Of a stretch of DNA of 64,000 nt, positions 32,610 through 44,329 are shown piece after piece (position 1 is the first letter of the stretch; every line of letters begins with the position of its first letter). Made by a program: the position numbers and the translations under genes. Source of the DNA: Dicyema japonicum (lineage: Eukaryota; Dicyemida; Rhombozoa; Dicyemidae); the NCBI GenBank assembly GCA_011109175.1, contig RDEW01000061.1, positions 2,244-66,243 on the forward strand, written 5' to 3'. Under the pieces are notes generated by a model that had not been told where the DNA came from, searched no databases, and saw nothing but the letters and a program-made list of their open reading frames with translations.

Positions 32610-34106
32610 GTGTTGTTGGTCCTAATAGAACGTAATTGTACGAGATTAAAAAATTCTAAAAAGCTCCAAAATATAAAATTTATTAAGCAAAATCCAGGGT
32701 TTTCGCTCACAAGAGTATCTGAAATCTTTTCCGGAAAATTCAAACGTGTTATTTCAAGACGATCCTTAAATGACCTGAGGAGCAAAAGGAATGTATCCAC
32801 CTTGCTTTTTTCAGAATTATCCTGGAATCCATATTTGAAGTTCGATGAAATTGATGAGGATACCATGTCATGGATCGAAATGATGGAAACCAGAGGAGCA
32901 ATTCTTAATGATTCGATTATTCTTACAAAGGCGGAAGGCTTTGCAAAAAAACGCCAAATAACTGATTTTAAAGCCACTCGTAGATGGATCGAAAAATTTA
33001 AAAGAAGATATGGGTTGAAATTGATGAAACTTTATGGAGAATCATCTTCAGAGAATTACTCAAATTAGGAAGTTAATGAGTTTCTCACTAATATTAGAGA
33101 AAAAATATGGTTGAGAAAACGTCTATAATGCAGATGAGACTGGATTATTTTATAAAGCTCTTCCATCCAAAAGCATTTGCAGGATGAAGAGACAAGGGCA
33201 TAAATTATTGAAGGATCGAATATCGGTAATGCTTTGTTCAAATATGACTGGTACTGATAAACTAACACCACTTATAATTGGAAAATTCAAAAACCTTAGG
33301 TGCTCTAAAAATTTTACCTACCAAAGTTATGTAACCTATAATAATTCTAAAAAATTAATGGATGGATTCCAAGTTATTCAATACATTTTTGTTTAAATGG
33401 GATATCAGGTTGGCTAAAAAAACGCAAAATACTATTCGTAATTGACCAATGTCCATTTAACAATATTTGTACAGATTTACAGCAAGTTGAACTAATGTTT
33501 CTACCGGCAAATGCTTCATGTTTTTTACAGCCGATGGACCAAGGAGTCATTAAGACATTCAAGACGTTATTCAATAAATTAAAATTTCTTGAAATTATTG
33601 AAAAAATTGAACTCGGAAAATCATCAACCGAGGCATGTAAAGAAATAAGCCTAAAGGATTCTATAATTTATACCTATCAAACATGGAAAAAGCTAAATAG
33701 TACAACAAAAATAAACTGTTTTCGACATGCTAATGGACCGAAGATTTTATTGAAGAAATTAATGTTTTCGCCTGAAACTTATCAGGAATTCGTGTCAAGA
33801 CTGCAAATAAATGATCCAATTTTAGAGGAAGAGTATCTTCACTATGAGTATACAGAGAATGAAGAGATCCTAGACAATTTGGATGAAAATGATGATGAAG
33901 ACAAAGAATGCATTAATGATGGAGAACAAAAGAATGAACAAGTCGTTTTAGACCACGATGCAGTGAATGCTGTCTATATATTGAAGAAGTACTTCAAACA
34001 GAAGGATGAAGTTAATTTAAATATCTTCAATCTACCTGATGATGTTAGTAGAAACATCAAAACGAACTTTAAAACAAAAATAACTGATTTTTTTAAAGGA
34101 AATTAA
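32610..34106 (+). pseudogene. Tigger/pogo transposase, broken
   Basis: 32610-33068 carries the N-terminal helix-turn-helix (NPGFSLTRVSEIFSGKFKR) and a CENP-B-type DNA-binding part (ATRRWIEKFKRRYGLKL). A stop at 33067 and a frame change precede ENVYNADETGLFYKALPS (first catalytic Asp). 33184-33396 holds RISVMLCSNMTGTDKLTPLI. 33420-34106 holds FVIDQCPFNN (in place of the usual DNxPxH), then NASCFLQPMDQGVIKTFKTL (third acidic position as Asp) and an acidic tail (NLDENDDEDKE). Cut-and-paste activity is lost through stops at 33068 and 33396. Confidence 0.85.
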
Positions 34107-34182
34107 TGTTTTCATTTTTTTAATTATTCTTTAAAAATTTTTTTTTTTAAACAAAAATTTATTAACAATAAAATATTATTTA

Positions 34183-37175
34183 TTAACTATGGGGGAGAGC
34201 GGCTGCTGACATCACGGAGTAAGCGTTTCCGCGAATAACAGCGATACCAATTCTTTGCCTCAGCCAGACCGCTTCCCGCACGTCTTTCTTGCGGTGGGCC
34301 AATTTTCCCCCGATTTCCTTTAGGAAAGAGGCTGTAATACTTCCAGCCGCACCAGACGTCTCGATTGCTATCGGTACAAAACGGTAGCGGTCTCCAATTT
34401 CGCCATATTTTTTAATCTTGATTTTTCGGCCAGATCGGCTGCCGATCCAGCAGACTGCGCCGAGCTGAGCATCATCGAGTTCGAGAAAGAATCCACAACA
34501 GTGCAGTCCCATACGAGCGATTTTCCCTCAGTGAACGGAAAGATAGTTAACCCATCCGGTCTTTTCCCATCTCCGCGGTCCAATCCCACAGGTTCCAATA
34601 CTGCCGGGAAGCCTGCCGCTTCAAGAGCTCGCAAGACAATGTTGTTCATAGCAGCATGGCGGGGTGCTCTGCCCGCACTCCTTTTGCACGAGAGCGGGTG
34701 CAGCCCTTTGGCATCGACGATCCCTCCACAGCGACATTGGTGTTCGACGCAAACATCAGCTCCCAGGCGTTGTGCGATTCCAATCCGAATACAGTCATCG
34801 TCCAATAGGGTCCCCAGGGAGGAAGACGGGAGTGCATCCAGCCACGCTCCGCTCCCATGGTTGGCGGCGGACACGAGGCATGCAAGACGATGCTGGTTGG
34901 CCTCAGACTTTAGCACGTCGAAGATATTCTTGGAGTAAATATCATCCCAGTCACGTTGCCTCGAAGGATCGTTCGGCATATCCAAACCAGTTTCACACCA
35001 TTCGCAACGAGCTTCGTCGAAGACTTTTTCCCAAGAGAGTCCGGTTGTAATACGTAGGATTTCTTGGACCAAAAGGCTTCCACTTGAGAGCGATGACACA
35101 TATGCTGGATAGGCGATCTCCAGCGCCGACCTGAGACCCGTTCCTCCGAGGCGTGTAGGAAGCTTGCATTGGTTCCAACTCGGCGCATCAAACTGGATGT
35201 TTAGAAGTAATTCAGCTGATTTTCTCAATGTCCTATCCAGTGACAGGAGGATGTCACGATGTTTGAAGCAGGGAGAACATCGGAGAGCATATAGGAGTTT
35301 GGGCAAGCCGATGCTATTCTTCAAAAGGAAGAACGCTGTATGACCATCGAGTAAGGAAAGTTTCTCCGTGACTCTGGAGAGTTCATCCTCTTTTGTTTGT
35401 AGATGGCTCCGCAGTTCCTTTTCGTCAAGTGGGCACCCAAGAAAGTATGTCCGCTCCCTGGGTACGACAGTAATTCCAGGTAATACCGAGTTGAAAGACT
35501 CGACCACGTTGATGAAATCACTCTCCGAGTATGTGATATTTATTAGCTCCGATTTCTTTATGTTTATCTCAAGTCCGAGGTTTCGTAGTGCTGGCACGGC
35601 ATGTGACAGAACGTCGTGTACTTTTCTCCACGGCCCTCCAATTGTGGCGTCATCAAGATACCAAAGGTTAAGTTGTGTGTTTATAGAGCGGACAATTTCA
35701 TCGATGGCCAGAGCGAAGAGTAGTGGACCAAGTGGGTCTCCTTGTTGAACTCCGGTCTCCGAACAGATAATCTTGTCCCCGAAAACCAGTGAAGAATTTG
35801 TTCCGTAAGCGAGGAAGACAAGTGGAATAAGTTCCGGGGCTCGTTTGCTTGTAGTTTCGAAAATTTGATCCCTCCTCAATGAATTGAAGGCATTGCAGAT
35901 GTCCAGCTTGACCCCAATGTGTGGGTTTTGTTCGTCATTCTGTCCAAAAAAACACCTCGCAGCATGCACTGCCGCCTCGCATCCGTTCCTTACACCAACC
36001 CCCAGTTGGAGGGGGAAAATTCTTCAGATATTCTCGGAGAGACAATGCTGCATGCAATTTTCGCTGTCAATCTTCTGAAATAGTTGCCGACTGCGATGGG
36101 GCGGACCCCACCTTCAGGTTTTTTGAAGGCCAATAAATGTGCACTGAAAAGGAGCTCCCTTGCGTGGGGAGGAATATCTCCGTTCAAAATACGCATAACC
36201 AGTTTTGTAATTGATTTGACAAGGTTGCAGCCAGCTTCTGCAGTAGCCTCCGCCGTAAGATCTTTGATGTGACCCGGCCGCAAGCCATCGATGCCTCCAC
36301 TGCTACTCGCCGCAAAGGACGAAATGCCGCGTCGCACTTCGCCTTCGGTGACGGTCATCCTTGACAAATTTCCCGGAAGCACGAATGGGCGGTAATCTTC
36401 CGGAGCACATGGATGTTTATGTCTGAGTAGTTCTAGCACCTCAGGTGTCGCAGCCATAACAGTTTCGTCGCTGGCGACGACGCGCAACGCCGCTCGGACG
36501 TCGCCTTCGAATAGTTTGCGGTTCACTCTCTCTTTAAGTTTTTCCGGGCCATTCAAATAAACAGAAGGATTGGAATCAGAATGTCTTGATTTCTTGACTT
36601 CCGTCTTGGTGAGAGAATGCACATAGAAAACCTGGATGTTCTTCTTCATTTTTGAGGAAAGGGAGTTTCCAAGTGTCGTGCTTTCCTCTGAATTCCGTTG
36701 ATCTCCCTTTGAGTCGATAAATGGAATTCCAAGGGCCATCGGAGCAAAACTGAGGAGTTTTAGCCAGGCCTCCAGGTCGTCGGAGTGAGAGCATTGTCAA
36801 TTGCAGAGGCCAGACATGTAGCCGCGGGGATCCGGACGGGTCTTGGGATCCTGATTGGGATCTTCTGGCTTTCCTTAGATCCGACAAGAAGAGCAAGAGG
36901 TTGTCCATATTATTGAAGTCTAGAGGCTCGTTTGGTTCAGCGTGCTCGTTTGGAATGATCCTCTGGGTTTTCCGACCAGTTCCCATGCAGACACTGCAGT
37001 TCCAAGAGCACGCAGCCCGCTGAGACATCTTTATGCATCCAAGGTGGAAAAAGTCACGGCAAGACGAGCAGAAAAGTCCATATTTGCGTGCATTGGCAAA
37101 ACCGCATGTAGAGCATGTAGTGTCCAGTCTCTCGGGTGTAATGTGTGTTGATCCATTGTATGAACGACGCTCCAT
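34183..37175 (-). mobile_element. RLE-type non-LTR retrotransposon with PHD-like finger, nested in Tigger
   Basis: From 37175 leftward: MERRSYNGSTHITPERL; a Cys/His finger (CSTCGFA..CSSCRDFFHLGC..WNCSVC) of PHD type; a linker with SSFAASSSGGIDGLRPGHI; reverse transcriptase with KLDICNAFNSLRRD, GVQQGDPLGPLLFALAIDEI and NLWYLDDATIGG (YLDD, not YADD). Then comes a C-terminal zinc motif HQCRCGG...HPLSCKRSAGRA and a nuclease-like KRPDGLTIFPFTEGKSLVWD. It ends FVPIAIETSGAAG and IAVIRGNAYSVMS near 34200. Frame breaks lie near 36730, 36005 and 34440. It is the best copy of this family here; relics lie at 19.2, 19.9, 37.5, 42.2, 43.9 and 55.8 kb. Confidence 0.85.
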
Positions 37176-37439
37176 GATGATACAATTATTCACAACCTTT
37201 TTAAAATTAAAAAAAATGCATTTTATTAATTTATAAAAAAAATTCAAATTTGCCTCTCGAATTCGCCGTAATTTCCCAGGTCCCAAATTTGGCGAATTCG
37301 AGAGGTTTTACTGTATATAACAACTCTAAGGTGATTATCATATAGTCGAAGAGCAACAACCGCTAAGTATATTGCTTTTTCTAGTGCGGGATAAAATTCA
37401 CAGAAGAATAATACTTTATGATCTTGTAAGAATCAATGC

Positions 37440-37970
37440 CTTCTTATCGGAAGCATCGGGACCTCCTTGATGAACGATACTGCCCATCGGTATTTCCTTC
37501 AGACTTGGGCTGGAGATTTGCCAGATCCCTAGGTACCTTTTTTGCCAAAGAAGCACAGGACGATTCCCAATGCATAAAGCGATAAAAGGAATTGTGAAAC
37601 GAGCTCTAGAGTTTGCTGGATACCCTTACATACTGGGATCAGTCGGCCTGAACAGAGTAGATGGAAAACGGCTGGACTGAATTATAATCTTTCCATTCCA
37701 TTGGTATGCGATGTTACATGCATCGACTCCCTTTGTCCATCCCATTTTGTCAGGACACGGTAGACACGCTGCATGCCGTGGAAAGAGCTATAAAGATAAG
37801 GAAAAAATACGAAGTGTTGTTTGACCGGTTCACCTACGAAAATCGGAAATCGCTTCGTTTCCTCAAAGACTTGCTACACTCAAAAGCTACGACGAACGTC
37901 AGACTTATTGAATTCTCCAGTTGATCTCCGTTGTAATTGTGAGAGGCAACGCAACGTCGATTATGTCTTA
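37440..37970 (+). mobile_element. C-terminal relic of the same RLE family, plus strand
   Basis: It reads AGYPYILGSVGLNRVDGKRL, lining up with AGFPAVLEPVGLDRGDGKRP of the neighbouring full copy. Further on, VVIVRGNATSIMS (about 37930-37970) equals IAVIRGNAYSVMS. It is broken by stops. It sits about 130 bp beyond the Tigger right end in opposite orientation to the nested copy, so it is an independent insertion. Confidence 0.65.
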
Positions 37971-38089
37971 GCGGCAACATCGATCTGGTCGGTCAATTAC
38001 AACCCAAGAAATGACCGCAACGTCATTCTTTTGAAGATTAAGAGAAACTTCGACTGAGGGAATTTCCATGCCACTTCAACTACAAGCCG

Positions 38090-38315
38090 ACTGTAAACTT
38101 CACTGTTCATTTACTGGCAGTCTACTGCAGAACCTTTACCAGGATGGTTTTCATAGTAGAAATCTTTACCAGTAGACTTAGTCAGGAGAAGGTAAGAAGA
38201 TCTCTATCAAGGATTCGTCATTCCACGGGTGGAATCTATTTGACAAAAATTTACCTTCGTTGAAAAGTCCATTTTTCGGATTCGAACCCACTTCAGTCAG
38301 ATCCGATGTCATCAG
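38090..38315 (-). repeat. tRNA-headed SINE-like repeat
   Basis: The minus strand carries GGTTCGAATCC (38273-38283 on the plus as ggattcgaacc), a perfect pol III B-box, preceded by gatgacatcggatctgactg. The body resembles 2320-2590. A third, diverged head lies at 61255-61310 (ggctcgaattcc). No target duplication found. Confidence 0.5.
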
Positions 38316-38329
38316 ATATATTTATTTAT

Positions 38330-38490
38330 TAACCCCGGATACACCGAGAAAGAAGTTAAAGTAAACAAGTAATTAAGTGTATCCAGTTTCCACTTCTACA
38401 GAAACAGAGTCCATCCGGAATCAGCATAAAGGTAAAAGACGTCCATAGTTGCAGTTGTGGAAACCCCTCCAGTAAAAAACCCCTCCACCA
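38330..38490 (-). repeat. inverted copy of the 13.5-kb dispersed repeat, 3' half
   Basis: The reverse complement reads aggggtttccacaactgcaa, actatggacgtcttttacct, gatggactctgtttctgtag and ends ggggttaataaa. It matches 13690-13835 and 61075-61230 closely and carries the LINE-like tail. Confidence 0.65.
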
Positions 38491-38654
38491 CATTTCCGTC
38501 TTTCCTATCACAATGTCATCAGATGTTGCATTCAATCAGAAGAACTAATTAAAAATAATATTTACTTATTGTAAAATAATAATTTCTTTGACAATAAAAA
38601 AATAAATAAATTTAAGAATATATAATTAACGAATATTTAATCATATTAATCTTA

Positions 38655-39662
38655 ATGAGCATTGCTGGAAAAGAGTAAATGATTAATACCTTAAAAGTCC
38701 TTTTAGTTATTATTTCGGGAAAATAACGCGTCAAAGAGCCATTTCTTTGTTAAGTAAAGAAAATACAGGGTGTTTTTTAATCCGTGACAGTAACTCACTG
38801 CCAGGAGCTTATGTTCTAAGTGTAAAGTTTTTATTTTTTGTTAATTTTAGTGAAAACAAAAAAATGACTCACTATGACATCAAATTATGCAAAACTGAAC
38901 ACCGTACTGTCTATCTCATCGCTGGAAATAATGAATTTTCTTCTATAGATGAACTCATCGATTATTACAAAAATAATATTCTTACTAATTCCATATTAAC
39001 TCATCCAGTAATTTTTATCAAAAAAATAGATTGCTAAAGAGTCTCATAATCTATGTCAAATTGAAAGTCCGGGATTAAATAGCAGCAATGAGGTGAATAT
39101 TAATAATATTTTAGAGTATTGGAGATCCCGCGATAGCAAAATTCACATATATTGCACAGGTATTTATTTTAATAATTTAAGAATTTGAACGAATTGTCTT
39201 TTTCAAAAAATGATCCCTTAACTATACTTCGCTATATTGATAATAATTTTTGTTTTGGAAAAAACTCTTCAAACAATTCGGGGCTCATACCAATTAACTA
39301 TGTTGAAATAGATCAATCATTTATTGATAAAAATCATGAAATAGAATCAGTTTAAAATTTCATATGTTATTTCTAGAACAGAGAATTACGACAAGACAGA
39401 AATTCGTTCTCATCTGAAAACCAAAAAAATTTATCCTCACTCTCTAGGCCCCTTCCAGCTATGTCAATAGCTATTAAAAACAGAAATCCGAACGCATACG
39501 ATAAAGAAGCTCTGAAATTTTGTGTATTTAGAATAATTTCAAACTTTTTAGCTTGGAGATCAAATTAAGGTTCTCTCTATTTCTAAAAATGGTCAATATG
39601 TTGGAGAACTCAATGGCAGAACAGGAACTTTTCCATTTACACACATCAAATTTATTGATTAG
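38655..39662 (+). CDS. CRK: Crk-type adaptor (SH2-SH3-SH3), eight exons
   Basis: Exons: 38655-38674, 38707-38826, 38851-39007, 39030-39092, 39115-39159, 39182-39349, 39377-39523, 39552-39662; introns 32, 24, 22, 22, 22, 27 and 28 nt. The spliced frame is 831 nt, 276 residues, unbroken. SH2: DYYFGKITRQRAISLLS, FLIRDSNSLPGAYVLSV (FLIRDS holds the phosphotyrosine-binding Arg), THYDIKL. First SH3: AKFTYIAQNLNELSFSKNDP and GLIPINYVE (ALYDY reduced to FTYIAQ). Second SH3: AYDKEALKFCLGDQIKVL and GRTGTFPFTHIKFID. Crk couples tyrosine-phosphorylated scaffolds to guanine-nucleotide exchange factors. The inner SH3 lacks the usual WW pair, so its ligand preference may differ. Confidence 0.92.
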
Positions 39663-40038
39663 TAATATACTAATACATTGTTTATTACTATTAAGAACGT
39701 TCGAGAATTAATAAATACTTATTATTAACTTTAGTTTTGTTTGATAACAACAATTAATTGTAGCCGACTTATCTAGATTCGTTTCAAATCCCACAACTCT
39801 GCAAATAACTTCATCGTGACTATAAAAGTTTCATAATCAAAGCTCTATAATCTAATATTTACTATTCATCGTAAATATCCAATCAAAACTTTTGGATACT
39901 CATAGCTTAGAAAACGACTTAAAGGATCAATAACAAACGCCAATTGCATAGGAGAAAAACCTCTAAATCCGGATATCACCAATATTTTTAGTGTTTAACT
40001 TTTTAATGTAGAATAAGCAATTTTACAATTTTACCATC

Positions 40039-40470
40039 TATTACATCCATATTGCATCGTGTTCAGAACCATTTACTTTATTTAGAGACATATTGAACGG
40101 GAATAGTTTTTGATATATCTTCATTATATTTATTTGTTTCACAAAGAGATGACGAAATGTTTCTATATAATTTGATAATTTCGCATTAATAAACTTTGTC
40201 ATAAGTTTATTGAATGAAGGCATGCACATAGTAAATCTTTTATGACTTTTTGCTTTACATTTTTGAACCAAATACGTGATATATGTTAAGAACTAGTTTA
40301 TAGTTGAAATGGATTCCATTGGACAAACATAAGCATTTTTGTGAATCCGCTGATATTCTAATTTAGCAAATATTTAATTGCTTTTTCAAATCAAATAACA
40401 CATCTTCAAAACATAAATAACGTGGCGTCATGTATTCGAGCAGTTGAGAAAGTTCTGGAGTATTGTGAAA
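40039..40470 (-). CDS. unrecognised candidate split gene
   Basis: Minus-strand blocks: NFHNTPELSQLLEYMTPRYL then CFEDVLFDLKKQLN (about 40465-40360); AKLEYQRIHKNAYVCPMESI (about 40365-40305); and KSHKRFTMCMPSFNKLMTKF, NYIETFRHLFVKQINIMKIY and a stop near 40040. The composition is protein-like and an AT-rich 45-nt gap with GT/AG ends separates the last two. One frame change (about 40360) is unresolved. I do not recognise the family. Confidence 0.3.
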
Positions 40471-40485
40471 GTTGGAGTATGTTTA

Positions 40486-41860
40486 TTAATTTTTCACTGT
40501 GTCAAAGGCTCTTGATTGGCCAATTCCGAGGATTTGTATTTCCTTCATGTATCTTTGTGTCATAGCGCATCTCCATCGATGAGCAATGTCTGAAGTGGGT
40601 CTCCTGCTCCTGAAATCGCTTTTATTAGCAAATAAGTATTCTTTCACCATTGGACTAATTCTTTTAAGCACAACATTTGAAAAAAATCTTCTTTATTTAA
40701 TTCAGTAGTGTGATTGGCGGAGGTTTTCGACAGGGCCTAATTTTCCCTGGTTTTTGTACTGGGATTGAAGACCTTCTCCCAGTGATAAATGTATATGCGT
40801 TTCAAAAATTTTGTTATATATATCGACAATTTTTGTGTCAAAAATTCGGAAGCATTTTTATGAATTATCTATTTATTCCATCTATCCCTGTCCCAGTGTT
40901 ATTTTTAGCTTTTTGATAGCGTTCAGAACCTCTTCGCATGTAATTGGGTCATTTAGAAGCCTGGGGTTGCCAGTAAATTGTTTAATTTTGTGGTCCTTTA
41001 TGTAGAATTGGTTTTTGAAGTGAGAAGCAATTACATTAACACTTTTTTTTAAGTTTGTTATGTATTTTCTTTTTCGGTCAGTTATTTTAATTTTTCTAGA
41101 TATACTTGATTTATTCAGAATTCTGATTTTTGAACCATGGTTTAATTTTCCTAGTTCCAAGGCAATTTATTGAGATTCAATTCTTTAAGTTCTTTCACTC
41201 ATTTCTTTATATTCTTCTGTATTTCCCTTCTCTTCTTTAACTCTTCTTTTTTTAAAGTTGCATTTAGCGTTTTCGTTTCTGTGTCATAAGTTCCTTTGTA
41301 ATTGACAACTCTTGAATTTTCTTATCATATAGAATGTTGGTTTTGGGCCTTGTTGAGACGGCCTTTAATAAACTCGAGGGTGCACATTTAATTCGGCCGG
41401 CAATTCTGTTCCAACTTTGGTCGGGTTGACAGGTTTCAAGTAATCTCGAGATATATTGTTTATCCTTTCCACAAATCTTTTCCGAATATCAGCATTTGTG
41501 CTCAATGATTCAACCGAGATCCATTACGACATATTCCAACTTTTGAGTTCAAATTCCCAGCAATAAAAACATAAGGGAATGGATAGTCGACGGCACAGTG
41601 TAGAATAAGTCAATTTAATCTGGATTTTTCGCAGTTATACAAATTTTGGGAGTATAAAAATTTATTATAATTGCTAATTTACTGCTAATCCATATCTGGA
41701 TTATGCAAATCCTGTAATTGATTCTCCAATACTTTTCTATTTTAATACTTTGATGCAACACAAAACCCATTCCATAGTGCATACAGTCCGGTCCCAGAAA
41801 CAGAAATATGTATTCCCAATACTTTTCAGGACGACTAGGTTCGAGTTGGAGTCTCACTTC
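40486..41860 (-). mobile_element. degraded APE-type LINE
   Basis: Endonuclease-like GPDCMHYGMGFVLHQSIKIE (about 41740-41800) precedes a linker (NDPITCEEVLNAIKKLKITL, about 40890-40950) and reverse transcriptase pieces: DFRSRRPTSDIAHRWRCAMT and IGQSRAFDTVKN near 40490-40620. It is the same family as 20.3-22.6 kb, with many stops. Confidence 0.65.
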
Positions 41861-42139
41861 GTCTTAGATTAAAGATTTGTGTGTCACAACAGTACCGATG
41901 TGGTAAGAGAAGACTCCTGACAGGGCCCCTAGGCATAAAGCCTAAAGCAAAGTCTTTAGACGGGCTTCGGATGCTGCTAGTTTCCCTATGTACTCGATCA
42001 CCGTTTGTGGGTGAGAAACCCTTTGTTTTTGGTATCACGTGTGCAGAAACTTTGCTTCAAATAACCTTCCTCAGAGTACTGCAATATTTTTTCAGCCACA
42101 GGAAAAGTCGAAATGTTGGAGTGTCAAAAGTATGCTAAC

Positions 42140-42370
42140 CCTTAAATGATGTGACTCTTGTTCTCGTTGTGGAGACCTCTGAAGCCTTCGATATTCGTCC
42201 TACGTTTTTTTAGAAGACTCAGAAATATTATCTCAGTTCGTTTAGGGGATCTTCGTGATTTGATTGGCTACAAATGGTTCAAAATATTTTGATAGTTTGT
42301 GGAATCAGCTCATCAGCACTTTATGGAAAGGAAATACAAACTATAAGGTAACTACCATACTACCATAGCT
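42140..42370 (+). mobile_element. possible RLE-element C-terminal relic
   Basis: LVLVVETSEAF (about 42155-42190) and LWNQLISTLWKGNTNYKVTT (about 42300-42360) resemble the FVP..ETSG and W..RI..AI.RGN blocks of the 34-kb element in the right order and spacing, but identity is low. Confidence 0.35.
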
Positions 42371-43300
42371 AAAAATTGAGTGATCTTGGTAGATACAACA
42401 GAGTTGATAATTTAACAAATTTAAGACATGAACTAGGAAATGGTAACAACGATGCAATGAAAAGTGTCTGAGTCAAACCGCTACTAGCGGAGAAAATGGG
42501 TACCCTCAGTCACTTAGAGTAAAGGAAACAGGTGGCTAACATAAAGTCACGCCCAAGAGCAGTGATACGTCAGGTATATTCGGTGTTGTGTAGAACTCGG
42601 AGGCTAACAAGAGAAGAGGTGGTCCGTATTCTGGTCACCAAGAAGGCATGATGGGCGAAGGGAAATGACAATTGTCTAATTCTGTTCAGATAGGAACATA
42701 GATCCATTTGGTGACCACAACGGAGGAGCACTATGAGATTGACGAAGTCATATTATATTTAGAAAAAAACTAAAAAGTATATTAACTTACAAAAATGAAA
42801 ATTGTAATTAGAAAACATCTGTTTCCAATTTCCACTGCCAGTAGACTCGATGAGATGAGCGGAGATTCATCCCTTAATTTCATGGTGATAAAACTGAAAA
42901 ATTGATAATTCTAAAAAAATTATCAACTAAAATTGAGTAGCGTTGAAAAAATGGATGAACTGTAAAAATCGAGGATATTTAAGATTTTAAATATCATCAA
43001 ATATTAAGATTTTTTGAGTTCCTCAGTTCCCTCTTTTTAATAACATTATCCAGAGTACATTGACCTAGAACAGTACATATGCATATTAGATATACTTTAT
43101 TTTCCACATATTCCTTCTCACAAATAACTACAAATATACTAAAATACTACTTAGCAAAAAGATGACTTTATTCTGGCTTCATTCATTCGATTACTGATTT
43201 CCTCGAAATTACAAACCAAATCGCAACTGAAACTAGATTGTCTGGCCAACGATCTAATGGTGACTAATGGCCAACGAACGATCTAATGATGAATAACAAA
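42371..43300. other. intergenic, nothing recognised
   Basis: 42400-42760 is somewhat GC-richer with a plus frame (KSRPRAVIRQVYSVLCRTRR) that could be old retroelement, but I cannot place it. The remainder is AT-rich. Confidence 0.35.
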
Positions 43301-43329
43301 AGGCTTGACTTGTTCATTTCCTCTATGAA

Positions 43330-43740
43330 ATTGATCAAAAAGATTTACATGACGCAATTTAAACCGAATTTTTCTGGCAAATCAAAGTAGACTTCAATCT
43401 TAACGTATTTGTACAAACTGTTATTCCCAAACTTCGCGTTCAGTTCTATTTCTATCTAAAGTCACTAAAATGTCATTTACTCTGTGGTAATTGAGTCCAT
43501 CCACAAATATAAACTAAGTTTCACAAAAAATACTCATGCTTAGAGAATCTTTCATTTTCCACAAAATCTTACTAAGAGAACTTCAACGATAAAGTTCCAC
43601 TCCTCTGTGTTTTCTGAACCAACAGGCACTTGGGAAGTTATCTTGGAGTTGACTTTAACAGAAACGTCGAATAAATCAACTCATAATTTAAGGATCTCCA
43701 GAATCTCATTTTCAATCTAAATTAAGCGGAACCGTACATT
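43330..43740 (-). CDS. unrecognised candidate exons
   Basis: Minus-strand blocks read FDVSVKVNSKITSQVPVGSE with NTEEWNFIVE (about 43670-43580), FVDGLNYHRVNDILVTLDRN (about 43510-43450) and GNNSLYKYVKIEVYFDLPEK (about 43430-43370). Their composition looks coding and short AT-rich spacers separate them, but I could not fix the splice chain or name a family. Confidence 0.25.
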
Positions 43741-43914
43741 CTTTTTCAAGCAAAAGATCTTAGCGTCGACCAATTATGTCAAATCGTTGGGGAAGGACAT
43801 ATCAGAGTGCATGCACTTTTATACATGCAGTTTTCAAAAATCTATCAACTTTAAGGGAACCCTGGTAGGCTTTATCTCCTCAAAATAAAAGATATAGTAG
43901 TCGAGTACCAACCA

Positions 43915-44164
43915 ATTAAACTGCTTCGAAGCAGGCCGAGGAACGAAAGAGGAGGAAGTACCAGAGAATTTCGGAGGAGTATATATTTGTTCCATTCGCG
44001 GTGGAAACGTCAGGAATCCTTGGCCCCAAGCAGATGAGTTGGTTCGTAAGATCGGCTCCATGATTCAAGCTGTGACCAAGGATCCGCGAGAGACTGGTTG
44101 GTTCCGAGAACGTATCTCGTTGGCTATTGTTAGGGGAAATAGCATGGCCATTCAGATGCCTTAA
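43915..44164 (+). mobile_element. RLE-element C-terminus
   Basis: It reads EEYIFVPFAVETSGILGPKA and, further on, WFRERISLAIVRGNSMAIQM with a stop at about 44164. It is a well-kept match to the end of the 34-kb element (FVPIAIETSGAAG; LRQRIGIAVIRGNAYSVM). It is truncated at its 5' side. Confidence 0.7.
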
Positions 44165-44279
44165 TTTAATTTTTATTCATTTGATAATTTTGAATTAGTT
44201 CAAAAAAAAAATTAAACAGGTAGTTAGTGTCCTTGAAATAAAATCTTCCATCGTCGTTGTCACGAAACGAAAAAAGCTT

Positions 44280-44314
44280 AATCAAGTCTCATAATTGCAT
44301 GAGGAAGAGCATAT
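44280..44314 (-). repeat. 35-nt patch identical to actin coding sequence
   Basis: The reverse complement of 44280-44314 equals 51317-51351 inside actin exon 3 (codons for [11 protein letters not shown]) with no mismatch. Flanking bases are unrelated. Confidence 0.8.
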
Positions 44315-44329
44315 AAGGCTTCGTACTCT

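Larger units (their letters stand above)
32433..37313 (+). mobile_element. Tigger/pogo-type DNA transposon carrying a nested retrotransposon
   Basis: Ends CAGTAAAACCTCTCGAATCC (32433) and its inverted counterpart finishing GGTTTTACTG (37313) are flanked by TA on both sides. Subterminal copies of ctcgaatccgcc lie inside the left end; a 15-bp inverted pair (37253-37267 and 37291-37305) lies inside the right. The transposase lies at 32610-34106. A 3-kb RLE retrotransposon (about 34183-37175, minus) is inserted between the transposase stop and the right end. Without it the transposon would be about 1.9 kb. Confidence 0.88.

Noticed and set aside
43834-44061. Minus-strand 75-codon gene
   Set aside because: It is the complement of a clear plus-strand RLE C-terminus (FAVETSG, AIVRGN).
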